A stretch of 64,000 bases of DNA from Tetracentron sinense. Lineage: Eukaryota; Streptophyta; Magnoliopsida; Trochodendrales; Trochodendraceae. The stretch lies in contig CM026570.1 in the NCBI GenBank assembly GCA_015143295.1, positions 21,769,250-21,833,249 on the forward strand. Reading direction: 5' to 3'. Of the stretch, positions 20,359 through 32,115 are shown in pieces; positions within the stretch are counted from its first letter, which is position 1; every line of letters starts with the position of its first letter. Below the pieces are notes generated by a model. The model did no database searches. It worked only from the letters and a program-made list of their open reading frames with translations, and was not told where the DNA came from. Position numbers and translations under genes: made by a program.

Positions 20359-23300
20359 CTATTCAAACAACTCGGGATACTTTGCTTTGACTTCGGCTTC
20401 ACGCTCCCACGTGGCTTCTTCTCGGGCATGATGTTGCCATTGCACGAGAACCAAAGGGATTGTCTTGTTGCGAAGCACTTGATCTCTCCGATCCAATATG
20501 TGAATCGGCTTCTCAACCAACGTGAGATCTTCTCGAATTTCCAACGGTTCCAATTCTAGTACATGTGAAGGGTCCGCAATGTACTTCCGAAGCATAGACA
20601 CGTGGAAAACGTTGTGAACCGCGGCCATGTAAGGTGGAAGAGCTACTCGATAAGCAACTTCGCCAACCCGCGTGATAATCTCAAACGGTCCAACATAGCG
20701 AGGACTAAGCTTGCCTCTTTTGCCGAATCTCATAATCCCTTTACTAGGAGATACTTTCACAAAAACTTGATCCCCTACTTGAAATTCCAAGTCCCTGCGG
20801 CGCGTGTCCGCATAACTTTTCTGGCGATCTTGAGCGGCTTTCAATCGATCCCGAATGATCTTAACTGTGTTTGCAGTTTGTTCAATCAATTCTGGACCAA
20901 GTAATTTCCTTTCTCCTACCTCATCCCAATAGAGAGGAGACCTACAACTTCGCCCATACAAGGCCTCAAATGGTGCCATTTGGATACTTGCCTGATAGCT
21001 GTTATTGTAGGCGAATTCAACCAAAGGCAAATGCTCTTCCCAACTGCCTCTGAAATCCATCATACAAGCCCGAAGCATGTCTTCAATGACTTGGTTCACT
21101 CTCTCGGTTTGTCCATCCGTCTGTGGATGAAAAGCGGTGCTGAAATCGAGTCGGGAACCCATAGCCTCCTGGAAGCTTTTCCAGAATCGCGATGTGAACC
21201 TTGGATCCCGATCTGACACAATACTAACGGGCACTCCGTGCAACCTCACCACTTCCTTGATGTACAAAGCGGCTAACTGGCTAGAGTTGAAAGTAGTTCG
21301 GTACGGTAGGAAATGAGCGGATTTCGACAAACGATCCACTACTACCCATATCGCATCTGAGCCCCTTGCCGTCTTTGGCAAGCCAACTATGAAATCCATG
21401 GATATATTCTCCCATTTCCACTCGGGAATCGGAAGGGACTGTAATAGACCGGCGGGCCGCATGTGTTCTGCTTTCACCTGTTGACACACCAAGCACCGTG
21501 CTACATATTCCGCAACCTCCCTCTTCATATTTCGCCACCAAAAGTGACTCTTGAGGTTCCGGTACATCTTCGTACCCCCTGGATGCACTGTGTACTTCGA
21601 ACGGTGTGCTTCATCCAAAATCTCTCTTCGAAGGTCTGCATTGGCTGGGACGCACAGCCTTCCCTTGAATGTGATAGCACCCCGACTAGTGAGAGAAAAG
21701 TCTTCACTGCCCTTGGCAACTTCCTTGTCCCGGAAAGCCAACAATTCCGCATCCATGGCTTGATACTCTTGGATCAAATCTATAATGTACGGCCGAACCG
21801 TAACATTTGCCAAGGTAGGACCACGGACAGAGTTATTCACACTGATGTCCAGATTTGCCAAATCTTTTAGCAGCTTCCATTCTTGAACCAACATGTGTGC
21901 TAACAACCCCTGAGGTCTTCTACTCAAAGCATCAGCCACTACATTTGCTTTACCCGGGTGGTATTGAATGGTACAATCATAGTCCTTCAGGAATTCCATC
22001 CAACGCCGTTGCCTTAGATTCAATTCCTTTTGGGAAAAGAGGTATTTGAGACTCTTGTGATCCGTATACACATAGAATTCCACCCCGTATAAGTAATGTC
22101 GCCAGTTCTTGAGCGCAAACACGACAGCGGCAAGCTCTAAGTCGTGCGTGGGGTAATTCTTCTCATGCTCCTTCAATTGCCTCGATGCATAGGCAATGAC
22201 CTTCTTGTGTTGCATAAGCACACATCCAAGTCCAACGTGTGAGGCATCACTGTACACCTCATACCCAAGAGGTCCGGATGGCACTGTAAGGACAGGAGCT
22301 GTAGTAAGCCTCTTCTTCAGTTCCGTGAAACTGATCTCACACTTGTCGCTCCAAACAAACTGCGCATTCTTCCGTGTCAGGTGAGTGAGCGGTGCTGCAA
22401 GGCTGGAGAAACCCTCTACGAATCTCCTGTAGTAGCCTGCCAACCCAAGAAAACTGCGTATCTCCGTGACACTCTTGGGCCTCGCCCAATTCATGACTGC
22501 CTCTATCTTCTTTGGATCCACCGAAATGCCTTCCGCCGATACAACGTGGCCTAGGAATGCCACCTCTTCCAACCAAAACTCACACTTGCTAAGTTTGGCG
22601 TATAGCTTGTGCTCTCTTAGCATTTCCAAAGCAAGGCGCAGGTCGCGTGTGTGATCTTCCCGTGTCTGGGAATAAACCAAAATGTCATCAACAAATACAA
22701 TCACGCACCTATCAAGATATGGCCGGAACACCCGGTTCATCAAATCCATAAAAGCTGCCGGCGCGTTCGTGAGTCCAAAAGGCATCACCAAGAACTCGTA
22801 ATGTCCATATCGAGTCCTGAAAGCAGTTTTGGGAACATCTTCCACCTTAATCTTCAACTGGTGATAACCCGATCGAAGATCTATCTTTGAGAAAAATCTT
22901 GCTCCCTTCAACTGATCGAACAAGTCGTCAATCCTAGGCAATGGATACCTATTCTTTATAGTGACTTTGTTCAATTGCCGGTAATCGACACACATCCGCA
23001 TCGAACCATCTTTCTTCTTGACAAACAACACTGGGGCACCCCACGGTGAGACACTTGGTCGAATGAAGCCAAGGCTTTGTAATTCTTCCAACTGAGCCTT
23101 TAACTCTTTGAGTTCAATAGGGGCCATTCTATACGGAGCCCTGCAAACAGGAGCTGTGCCTGGTGCAAGCTCGATCATAAACTCAATCTCCCTGTCTGGA
23201 GGCAATCCTGGCAACTCCTCTGGAAATACATCCAGGAACTCACTCACAACCGGCATAGTTGATGAGTCCTTTGCCTCGGGGTTAGCTACGCCCAACGCCG

Positions 23301-23684
23301 CAAAACGAGCAATCGATCTGCTTTTCAACCCGCGAAAGTGGAATGGTTTTCCTTCTACTGGCTTGAAGAGTACCATTTTCTCAAAACAAGCTACATGCCC
23401 ATGATGTGCTGCTAACCAATCCATTCCCAATATAACATCAAAGTCTTGGAATCCAAGGACGATGAGATCAACCGCCAACTCGTGGCTTCCAACTTGGACC
23501 ACACCATTTCTATACACTTTATCTGCCAATACTGTTTTGCCAAGAGGAGTCGAAATGGCTAACTCCGGTTCTAGCTGACTTGGCTCCCCAGAAAAGCCTT
23601 CTGAAAAACTCGGCGAGACAAACGAATGAGTAGACCCGGTATCAATCAACACTCGAGCCAAATACTCATTGACTAGTAGGGTTC
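20359..23684 (-). CDS. pol: Tekay-2 pol exon: protease, RT, RNase H, integrase, chromodomain
   Basis: The exon begins at 23684 after the splice acceptor (GTLLVNE) and runs without a stop to 20359. Motifs in order: protease DTGSTHS; RT with [11 protein letters not shown] and catalytic FVDDILVYS; RNase H with [10 protein letters not shown] and [10 protein letters not shown]; integrase with zinc residues around CLVCQQVK and the acidic triad in [16 protein letters not shown] and TDGQTERVN; and C-terminal [14 protein letters not shown] of chromodomain type. All catalytic residues I can check are present. There is no ATG needed at the exon start if it is spliced to gag; the first Met is at 23661. 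The product is a polyprotein that copies the RNA and inserts the cDNA. Confidence 0.95.
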
Positions 23685-23828
23685 CTGAAATTTTAGCTAG
23701 TTACGTCAATTCAAGCCTCAACAGTGTATACACGTAAGTAAATATATATATAGCATACCAACTACGTACACGAGGAATAAAACATAACACAACAATCACG
23801 AATAAGGAAAATAACTCCTAACGCGTAC
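23685..23828 (-). other. Intron between gag and protease (Tekay-2)
   Basis: On the minus strand it begins GTACGCGTTAG and ends AAAATTTCAG, 144 nt, the same as in Tekay-1. Unspliced RNA stops at TAG three codons into the intron (23818-23820) and gives Gag only. Spliced RNA gives one Gag-Pol frame. Both copies keep donor, acceptor and length. Confidence 0.78.
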
Positions 23829-25077
23829 CTTGCACCACATCGTCAGATGCAAGTGCATCACCCTCTGTCAAGGCAAAGACTCGCCCCTGGTTCGCCTGGC
23901 GAGACTGGGGTGTAGACCGGGTAGTCTGAGATGACGCCTGATATGATCCTGCTGGGCGTGCTGGTGGCCTAATCCCCTGAGACTGGCCTGGTAAATGCCG
24001 GGTAGGGCAATCTCTGATCACGTGGCCCTGGCGACCACAGTGAAAACATCCACCCGATGCTCTTAGGCAATCCCCAGCTGGGTGCCGTCGGCCGCATGAA
24101 GGGCAGGCCTCGTGTGTGCGGGTAGGAGGGGCCTGAGGTGGAGCATATCTCGCCACCTGAGGTGCAACTGGCCATGGGGCCGGGAGAGCCTGAGGTCGAG
24201 GTGCCTGTGGCACGTACTGCCGTGGTGCTGGGGCCGCATAAGTCGGCCTCATCGGTGGTGCTGGCCATGTATACTGATAAGGGCCGGTACGAGCCCGCCT
24301 CTCTGGAGGTGCTGAACTACTGGCTTGGCCTCTCGCCAACTCTCTCTTCTTAGACACCGCTTCAGAATTGGCCTCAACCAATAAGGCCTTATCCACTACT
24401 TCGGCGTAAGTGGCGTGCCTGAAAACCGACACTTTCTCCATGATGACATCCTTGAGCCCTTGCTCAAACCTCCTCGCCTTCATTGCCTCGGTGGCAATCA
24501 TATGTGTCACGAAGCGTGATAGCTCCGAGAACTTGGCCTCATAAGCGGCCACAGACATCGAACCTTGCTCAAGGTTGATGAATTCTCTCTCTTTCTTTTC
24601 CCGAGCTCCAACCGGGAAATACTTCTTATAGAACGTGTCCCTAAACTCCTCCCAAGTCCAAGGTTGACCCTGCATGGTCAAGTCTCGTGTCCTCAATGCG
24701 GACAACCACCAATGGTGGGCTTCACCCTCTAGCATGAAAACTGCCCATGCTACCCTATCCTCCTCTGTAGGCGAGAGGACCGCAAAAATCTTCTCCATCT
24801 GGAGGATCCACGCCTCTGCTGCGAGAGGGTCCACACTCCCATGGAAGGATGGAGGCCTCAATCTCCTGAATGCCTCAACTCCAGCTGTACGATGTACTGG
24901 AGCTGCGGGCGGTGGAGTAAGTGCCGCTGATGCCGGTATAGTTTGCCGAGCCGCCAGGATGGCGAGTGTCTCAGCAATAGAGCCTAAGACCTGAGAGAGG
25001 TCCGGCTGCTCATCCTCATCTCTAGAAGAAGATGAAGCTCTGGTGTGTGGTCCACGACCCCGTGTGCCCCGCCTCAT
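23829..25077 (-). CDS. gag: Tekay-2 gag exon
   Basis: Begins MRRGTRGRGPHTRASSSS at 25077 and is open for 416 codons to the splice donor; without splicing the product is 419 residues. The gag domain spans about residues 80-230 (AEAWILQMEKIFAVL, HHWWLSALRTRD, WEEFRDTFYKKYFP). A Pro/Ala-rich linker follows. Two zinc knuckles near residues 340-370, CPSCGRRHPAGDC (variant) and CFHCGRQGHVIRDC (canonical), bind the RNA. It packages the element's RNA in the cytoplasmic particle. No defect is seen. Confidence 0.95.
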
Positions 25078-25422
25078 GACTAAAGTCCTGAGAACAATAG
25101 CACCACATGAGTCTCACTTGAAAACACAGTTTATTTCAATGTCGTTTCACAATAATTTGATCTGTATTAGTTGTATAATACTAATATACATCACATCAAG
25201 TAATCAGAGTATTCATCACATTATACTTATACTTTAGTGTTCTAGCGTACCTAGGACCCGTACTTGGTTAAAGCAACCATTTTAGACTAAGACTAAAGTT
25301 TAGTCTTACACTTGGAACCAGACTCGCTCCCGACTTACTTCCTTCCTAACTTGTTTCCTGACATATGCTCTTGTCAAGCCATGGCATAAGATTCTAAGTG
25401 ACCCTAGAGACCTAAAGCCTAA

Positions 25423-25434
25423 GCTCTGATACCA
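25423..25434 (-). promoter_or_regulatory. Primer binding site, tRNA-Met type (Tekay-2)
   Basis: TGGTATCAGAGC on the minus strand, four bases after the 5' LTR. The leader 25078-25422 holds no other feature I can support. Confidence 0.92.
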
Positions 25435-25739
25435 CTTCTGTCGCGACCCAAAACCCACCCTAGGAGTTAGAGTGAATCTTGGACGACTCAATCATGACTT
25501 ACATAACTTGCTTGACAAACCAACCTGCAAAACCCCATAGAGCATATACAATAGAGGACATTATCGCGGAAACATAACTATAAAACACAGCGGAAGTCTA
25601 ACAAACCTCTAAGTATATACATATGGTCCAAGTTTATACAAAAAAGGTAACCAAAAGAAAGTGCGGACAGACCCGCCAAAATACATGGATAAAATCTCTC
25701 ATCTCACCCACAGCTAATCTACTCAGAATCTACAACCAC

Positions 25740-25859
25740 CTAATGGTAACCCTCTACTAGAGGTTCCTCAAAAGGCTCCTCGACGTACTCCTCCTCCACC
25801 CATGGACTCGGAGCACAGATATCAAATGGAGCAGCTGCTCCGCCGTCACCTGCCGACAT
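25740..25859 (-). CDS. 39-codon LTR micro-ORF (Tekay-2, 5' LTR)
   Basis: Identical to 18190-18309. In this LTR it would lie in the 5' leader of the genomic RNA, upstream of gag, and could act as an upstream ORF. Confidence 0.45.
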   Translation of the reverse strand: MSAGDGGAAAPFDICAPSPWVEEEYVEEPFEEPLVEGYH

Positions 25860-26191
25860 AAGAAGTACGGCTGAACATGGAATACTCAGCGGGTACTAAG
25901 CACTAACCAATAGTCATAGCATACGGATAGCATACATAAAGGAGGAAGCAAGTTGCATATATAGAACATGAACAATTTATATCATACAAGGAAGCAAAAC
26001 AATTTATAATCATGCTTGTATTTCGTAGAAAGCCGATGAAACCTCTTGAAAACATCGTGCACTTGACTTGACTTGAAAATACCATTTCCGTGCTTGAAAC
26101 TTATTATGTTGTCTTATCTTGTCATATCATGCGTGTCATGTCATGTCATGCGGTTATCATGCTTGCTTGTTCATAATTTAAACATGTTCAC

Positions 26192-26404
26192 ATGCCTAGT
26201 TGCCGTTCATAGTCCGTCACAACTAGTACCCTATATGCAGATGGGTATGCCTAGTTGCCGTTCATAGCCCGTCGCAACTAGCATCCATGCAGAATGTGAA
26301 TGCCGAGTTGCCGTTCATAGCCCGTCGCAACTAGCATCCATGCGGAATGTGAATGCCTAGTTGCCGTTCATAGCCCGTCGCAACTAGCATCCATGCAGAA
26401 TGTG
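26192..26404 (-). repeat. Hairpin minisatellite in Tekay-2 5' LTR
   Basis: Same four units as at 18651-18863. Confidence 0.85.
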
Positions 26405-27411
26405 TGATGCTATGTTATGCGTGTCATGCCATGCTATGCTATGCGTGTCATGCGATGCTATGCATGTCATGCGAGGGGATGGGAGACCTTTCCCTATGAA
26501 ATGCATGATTGTCTTGCCCTTGTCAAAAGCGAAGTGAAACATATCTTAGGATATGCCCCACCTCTACGTCCCATACTTAAAACATCGGTAAATCACGTCA
26601 TTTCATGCGTGCTCGTGAGATCGTGTGCATACTTGCATTTGGAATTAAATATGGCAATTTGGGGTAATTCACAAAGCATAGCATATAACAATTTAAGTGA
26701 GTAATAATCTACGCATTTTAAGAAATGTAAGAAACACACTATCATGAACCCTAACAAATTTCAAGAGCAATTAAGCATGAGTTCCCTTAATTTATCATTT
26801 ATTTTGTTCACCTTGGCATTTCATCAAACATGAGGTGTGTTCATTATTCACTTAAACTTAGATCATGCTTTCCTAGGTGGGTTATGCTCACATCACACTT
26901 GTATGTTCATTATTAATACAATGCCCTTTCCCATTCATTCATCACCTCATCCACACGGCATCCATTCGCCAACATCCATCTTCATTCACCATTCATACCA
27001 CCAATCTCATAACACATAAATAAATGAAGGAAAACAAGAAGAAATAAAGGAAAAGGGAAGCTATAACTAGGAGGGTAGTAAGAAGTACCGACCTTGATCA
27101 AGTGAGGAAGAAATCCCCCTTTCCAAAACGACCGTGAGTTGCTGCCCTAGCTTGAGGAGAGTGCCCCACACGAGCTTGAGCCGAGACTTGGAGAAAATAG
27201 ACTTGAGGATGATCTAGGGTCTCAAACCCCTTTTGATTTCTCTTCAAAATGGAAACCCTAGGTTTAGGAAAACCTTCTCCTCTCTCTCTATCTCTCAAAA
27301 GACTCTAAGGGTTGAGAATGAGCCCTAAAGGCTCGGGCAATCCTATATAAGAAAGGGTATAACCCCCGAATGCCGAAAATGCCCTTAGTGAAAATTCTGT
27401 AAAACGCGAGG

Positions 27412-27595
27412 ACCGAGCGATCGGTGTTAATGACCGATCGATCGGTTGCCTACCGATCGATCGGTTTCATAACCGAGCGATCGGTTGAAATTTCACTCTC
27501 TAGAAAATTTCTCCATACAAACTTTCTGACCGCGCGATAGCTACCGATCGATCGGTTATGGACCGATCGATCGCTGACTGGACCGAGCGATCGGT
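27412..27595 (-). promoter_or_regulatory. GATCGATC palindrome cassette (Tekay-2, 5' LTR)
   Basis: 184 bp, the same as 19871-20054 apart from a single base. This is the copy that would act on transcription of the element. The TATA box follows at about 27342-27351. Confidence 0.8.
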
Positions 27596-27807
27596 TCTCT
27601 GTATGTCTGGACTGTTTTGACCATATCTTTTGACTCGCTCGTCGGATTTCGACGATTCAACTTGCGTTGGGTTCGTCTTTCGAAAACGCACATTTCTGAC
27701 GTTTCGGAATTTTTGATTTCTCCTTTATTTATTAATTAGACTACAAAAATGGCCAATTAGCTACGAAGGTGCTATTCATTAAGGATGAAAAAGTCCGGGG
27801 TGCTACA

Positions 27808-27812
27808 AGAAA
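27808..27812. repeat. Tekay-2 target site duplication, right copy (AGAAA)
   Basis: Matches 17884-17888. Confidence 0.95.
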
Positions 27813-30800
27813 ACTCCCAGCATTGGACAACTAATTCTGAATTTGGTCGAATTACTCTACCCTCCAGGACTTCCACGGGACATGAGGTTAAAAGTGATCC
27901 AGAATTGAAATCCCTACTCCTGGAACTCACAAAATATGTTTCAGCCTTAGCTGTATCGTTTCAGAAACCAATACCTTCCAATACTGTCATGCATGTGGGT
28001 CAGGATAACCCAATCATGCATTGTGATTTATGACTGCAGAATACCCATTCCACTTCTACATGTCCTTTAAATGAAGGATGTGCCCCACAAATCCAAAAAG
28101 AGGTTTGTAACTTCAGCACCTTTAAACCTCCCACTCCAAATTCCTATAGCCAGACTTACCATTCGGATACTAGGAATCATCCAAATTTTTCTTGGGAGCA
28201 ACAGTCTGCCCCACAGCAGCGACCGCAACAGGGCACTTATCCTCCAGGGTTTCACCAACCCAATAGGCCATATAATGGGCAGTTTTCACAACAGCAGTAC
28301 CACCAGTATCAGTAACCTCACCAGAATTCTTATTCTGGACAGCAGAGAGCCCCTCCACATCTGCCAAATCAGCAGTTCATCCCAGTTGCTCCCCAGTCCT
28401 ATAATTACTCTGCCCCTCTGAGCTCCAATAGAGAGTTGGTGCAACAGCTTCCCTTAGCTGCACCACAACATCATACTCTTAAACCTGGTCTAGAAGACCT
28501 TCTCTCTCAATTTATAACACGACAAGAACAATCTTACCAGCGTTTAGAGCACCAGCTAGGTCAATTAGAAGCCGAGAGAGAGAAGGGCAAATTCCCTAGC
28601 CAACCTATTGGCAATCCAAAGGGAAATGCCAAGGAGGTAGTTTATGAAGTCGGTTTGCAATCCACAAACCACAACTTTTAGGGTGAGGTACAAGCTGTTA
28701 CCACACTCCGCTCAGGCAAAAATGTTGACATGGGAGTACAACCATGTCCAGTGCCATCAAAGGCACTAACTGCTCACTTAGAGGAACCCAGCTCCAAAGC
28801 TGCTGCCTCTACCTCTGCACCCAAATCTGATATTCCTCTGCAGAAACTTCAGGCTAAGGACGAGCCAATTTTTCAGTTGAAGCCACCTTTCCCAGAAAGG
28901 CTTGTTCAAAATAAAAGGGATCAACAATTCTCAGAGATCATGGAAGTCTTCAAAGACTTACAGATCAACATCCCGTTCCTTACTGCTATCAAGCAGATTC
29001 CAACTTATGCTAAGTTCCTCAAGGACTTATGTACTGTCAAGCAGCGTACTCATGTACCCAAGGATGCCTTTTTGGCCGAGAAGGCCACTGCGTTCATTCA
29101 ACGCAATGGCATTATAAAATTCAAGGATCTTGGAAGCCCTACCATTCCGTGTGGAATAGGGAATGATTTCACCTGCACCGCCTTACTCGACTTAGGAGCC
29201 AGTGTGAATCTCCTACCCCACTCAGTCTATCAGCAGTTAGGCTTAAAGGACATGAAGCCTACTAGGGTCACATTAAAACTTGTGGACCAATCTATAAAGA
29301 TCCCTAGAGGTATCATTGAGGATGTCCTAGTAAAAGTTGCAGACTTTTACTATCGGGTCGATTTCATCATTCTCGACACAAAACCATGTCCGGATAATAG
29401 GATACCTGTCATTTTGGGCAGACCTTTCCTAGCTACTACTGATGCACACATAGGGTGTAGGGATGGGAACATGTCGATCACTTTTGGCAACCTCAAAGCC
29501 GAGGTCAACATCTTTCGCTTAATGCACCAACCTACCGATGTCGACATGGTTGAGGAAATGTGTGCTGTTGAGAGTCTAACTCAGGACTCTCTCGAAGACA
29601 TACTTCGTCAGTGTCTCGAACACTTTGGGGCTGATTTTCAATCTGAAATAGCCATTTCTGAAGTCAATGATCTCTTAGAGTCTACTCCTTTGATTTCTAC
29701 TCCTGCTCCACTCAATGAGTTTGAGCCTTTGATAACCTTGGATAGAGAACCACTTTCCATCCTCTCTGTATCCATTGAGATCGAATCCACTGATGCCTCA
29801 GTGCCTAAGCTTGAACTGAAACCTCTTCCTTTAGAGCTCACATATGCTTACCTTGGACCAGAGGAAACTTATCTCGTCATCATCGCATCTGCTCTCTCTA
29901 AATTCCAAAGAGAGAAACTTCTAAAATTGTTGAAAAAGCACAAGACCGCCATTGGTTGGACGATCGATGACATTCGTGGGATAAACCCTTCTGTTTGCCA
30001 ACACCATATCTATCTAGAAGATGATTCCAGGACTTCTAAGGAGCCTCAAAGGAGGCTAAATCCTATTCTAAAGGAAGTTGTCTAGGATGAAATCCTTAAA
30101 CTGCTGGATGCAGGAATCATCTATCCCATCTCGGACAGCAAATGGGTCAGTCCTATTCATGTTGTGCCCAAGAAAGCAGGATTCACAGTGGTGGAAAATG
30201 AGAAGCAGGAAATGGTCATCCAACGACTAAAGAAAGGTTGGAGAGTTTGTATTGATTACAGAAAACTCAACACCAACACTAGGAAAGACCATTTTCCACT
30301 GCCCTTTATTGATCAGATGTTGGAAAGATTGGCTGGTCACTCCTACTGCTTCTTAGATGGATACTTTGGGTACAATCAAATACCCATCGCCCCTGAGGAC
30401 CAAGAGAAAACTACTTTCACCTATCCTTTCGGCACATTTGCCTATCGTCGCATGCCCTTTGGCCTCTGCAATGTACCTGCGACTTTTCAAAGGTGCATGA
30501 CTAGCATTTTTAGTGACATGGTAGAGAGATTTCTTGAAGTCTTCATAGACGACTTCTCTATTTTTGGACCATCTTTTGATGAGTGTCTCCTTCACCTGAG
30601 TCTGGTTTTAGAGCGGTGTCAGGACAAACGCCTTGTCCTAAATTGGGAGAAATGTCATTTCATGGTGAAGAAAGGCATAGTTTTGGGCCATGTGATATCC
30701 GATCAAGGGATCGAGGTTGATAAGGCAAAGATAGATGTTATCTCTACTCTACCAATCCCTAAGTCTGTTCGTGACATTTGATCTTTCCACGGACATGCTG

Positions 30801-30825
30801 GTTTTTATCAGAGATTTATCAAGAG
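27813..30825 (+). pseudogene. Athila-type gag C-terminus, protease and N-terminal RT
   Basis: One frame interrupted only by stops at 28031, 28313, 28679, 30083 and 30779. It holds the rest of gag, then a Gln/Pro-rich stretch (28100-28420), the LRSGK segment, and a retropepsin with LLDLGASVNLLP and the downstream PVILGRPFLAT. The reverse transcriptase follows, with WVSPIHVVPKK, VCIDYRKLN and catalytic VFIDDFSIFG. The frame is cut at FYQRFIK by the copia element and continues at 41975. Several stops fit C-to-T changes in CAA, CAG or CGA. The element is dead but its frame is otherwise undamaged. Confidence 0.9.
30821..30825. repeat. Copia target site, left copy (AAGAG, imperfect)
   Basis: AAGAG here against AAGGA at 41970-41974. 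The uninterrupted RT would read ATC AAG GAT, so the left copy has changed. The duplication is inferred from position and frame, not from identity. Confidence 0.6.
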
Positions 30826-31137
30826 TGTAAATTCCTAAATAGGTGTTGGCAAATTCCATGATCATTAGATAGGTCATGTGAGTCGAGTCGTCGAGTCATG
30901 TTCAACTTGTCAGAAGAGAAGAGCTAAAGCTTAAAAAAGATTGAAGAAAGTGAAGAAAAAGCTCCTACTCTGGATCTAGAAAGGTAATGGACTTAGAGAC
31001 CCCTACCTAGGTTGGATTTGGCTTAGATAACTCTAAACATACCTAGGAGGATAGTTTTAAACCTAACAAAGTTGTTTGATCTTAGTTGAATCAAATAAAC
31101 AAGAAAAGACATATGGTTTGAAACAAATTCTGTCTCA

Positions 31138-31322
31138 ACCGATCGCTCGGTATTGAGACCGATCGATCGGTGGCCTACCGAGCGATCGGTGGCTATCGAC
31201 TGGACCAAATTTGTGTATGGGGTATTTTTCCAGAGAGATGATTTTCAACCGCTCGATCGGTCACGGGAACCGAGCGATCCGTTTTGGACCGAGCGATCGG
31301 TAATGAGCACCGATCGATCGGT
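31138..31322 (+). promoter_or_regulatory. GATCGATC palindrome cassette (copia 5' LTR)
   Basis: 185 bp. Palindromes ACCGATCGCTCGGT, ACCGATCGATCGGT and ACCGAGCGATCGGT come first. Then GGCTATCGACTGG, then TTTGTGTATGGGG...TTTTTCCAGAGAG and TTTTCAACC, then four more palindromes. It aligns end to end with the 184-bp cassette of the gypsy element Tekay-2 and lies 47 bp upstream of the TATA box. Confidence 0.82.
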
Positions 31323-31368
31323 CCCCGTAAAAAGAATTTTTATTTTTCTGGATTCTTTTTCTAAACCC

Positions 31369-31376
31369 TATATAAA
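31369..31376 (+). promoter_or_regulatory. TATA box of copia LTR
   Basis: TATATAAA, 47 bp after the cassette. Confidence 0.8.
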
Positions 31377-32056
31377 CAACTTTTTGGAGACCTAATTCGT
31401 GTCTTTGTTTATTTTTGAAACAATAGAGGTCTGAGAAACTCTTCTAGGGTTTTTCCTATTGTTCTATTAGATCTTTGTTGATCCCTCCTCTTTCTTTGAT
31501 CCTAGAGAATGCAAGTATAGATCTAAACCTTTGATCTTGCATTGTGTGATCTCAGATCTATATGAGATCCCTCTAGGGTTTGAAATTTCCTAAATTGATT
31601 CACAACCCTACACCTTGTGAGTGTGTCTGGTGTTTGATCCGGAGCCTTCGTGGAAGGAGATCGATCGTGTGTGATCGTGGTTTTGAAGTAGCATGAGAAG
31701 ATTTGGTCGGTGTGGAACCAAAGCTGCTACGGCGGAGATCGAACCTGCTGGTTCGTGGAAATCAAGAGTAAGAGTCTATACCTATGAACGTCGTTTCTGT
31801 TTTGGTAAGGTCTTGTCTTGTACTTGATATCTTTTCATAGTGAAGTTTATTGCTGGACAAGGTCCCGTGGTTTTTCCCCGTTAGGGTTTTCCACGTAAAA
31901 ATCTTCTGTGTTTGATTTGTGTGGATTGTCTGAGTGAATTGTTCATTGATTTCTAAACATATTAATTGAAAATTTAAAATTGGTTAGAAATTATTAGATA
32001 GACCTATTCACCCCCCCTCTAGGTCTTAGAGATCATTGATCTGGATAAATTTCAAT

Positions 32057-32068
32057 TGGTATCAGAGC
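32057..32068 (+). promoter_or_regulatory. Primer binding site, tRNA-Met type (copia)
   Basis: TGGTATCAGAGC two bases after the LTR end. Confidence 0.93.
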
Positions 32069-32115
32069 TTGTTCACTGATAAGGCTAATCCCTTAAGTGT
32101 GATCCTGTATTATCC

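Larger units (their letters stand above)
17889..27807 (-). mobile_element. Tekay-2: intact, very young Ty3/gypsy chromovirus
   Basis: 9919-bp element on the minus strand with all parts in place: LTRs of 2369 and 2378 bp, primer site, gag, 144-nt intron, pol with chromodomain, and polypurine tract. No stop or frameshift is seen in gag or pol; the spliced frame is 1524 codons plus stop. By eye the LTRs differ by about three substitutions and one 9-bp indel, so insertion was recent. It could be autonomous. Its proteins are very close to Tekay-1, but its U3 carries the GATCGATC palindrome cassette instead of the CCACGAGTGG array. Confidence 0.95.
25439..27807 (-). repeat. Tekay-2 5' LTR
   Basis: 2369 bp and almost identical to 17889-20266. 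By eye the differences are about three substitutions and one missing 9-bp CGTGTCATG unit. Confidence 0.95.
30826..32054 (+). repeat. Copia 5' LTR
   Basis: Starts TGTAAATTCC and ends AAATTTCA. It contains the palindrome cassette at 31138-31322 and a TATA box at 31369. Confidence 0.93.

Noticed and set aside
23108-23404. Forward frames within Tekay-2 (for example 23108-23404 and 21463-21870)
   Set aside because: They lie opposite the conserved pol frame on the minus strand.
31138-31322. GATCGATC palindromes as recombination or attachment sites, or bacterial contamination
   Set aside because: They occur at a fixed place upstream of TATA boxes in plant LTRs, so a promoter role is more likely.
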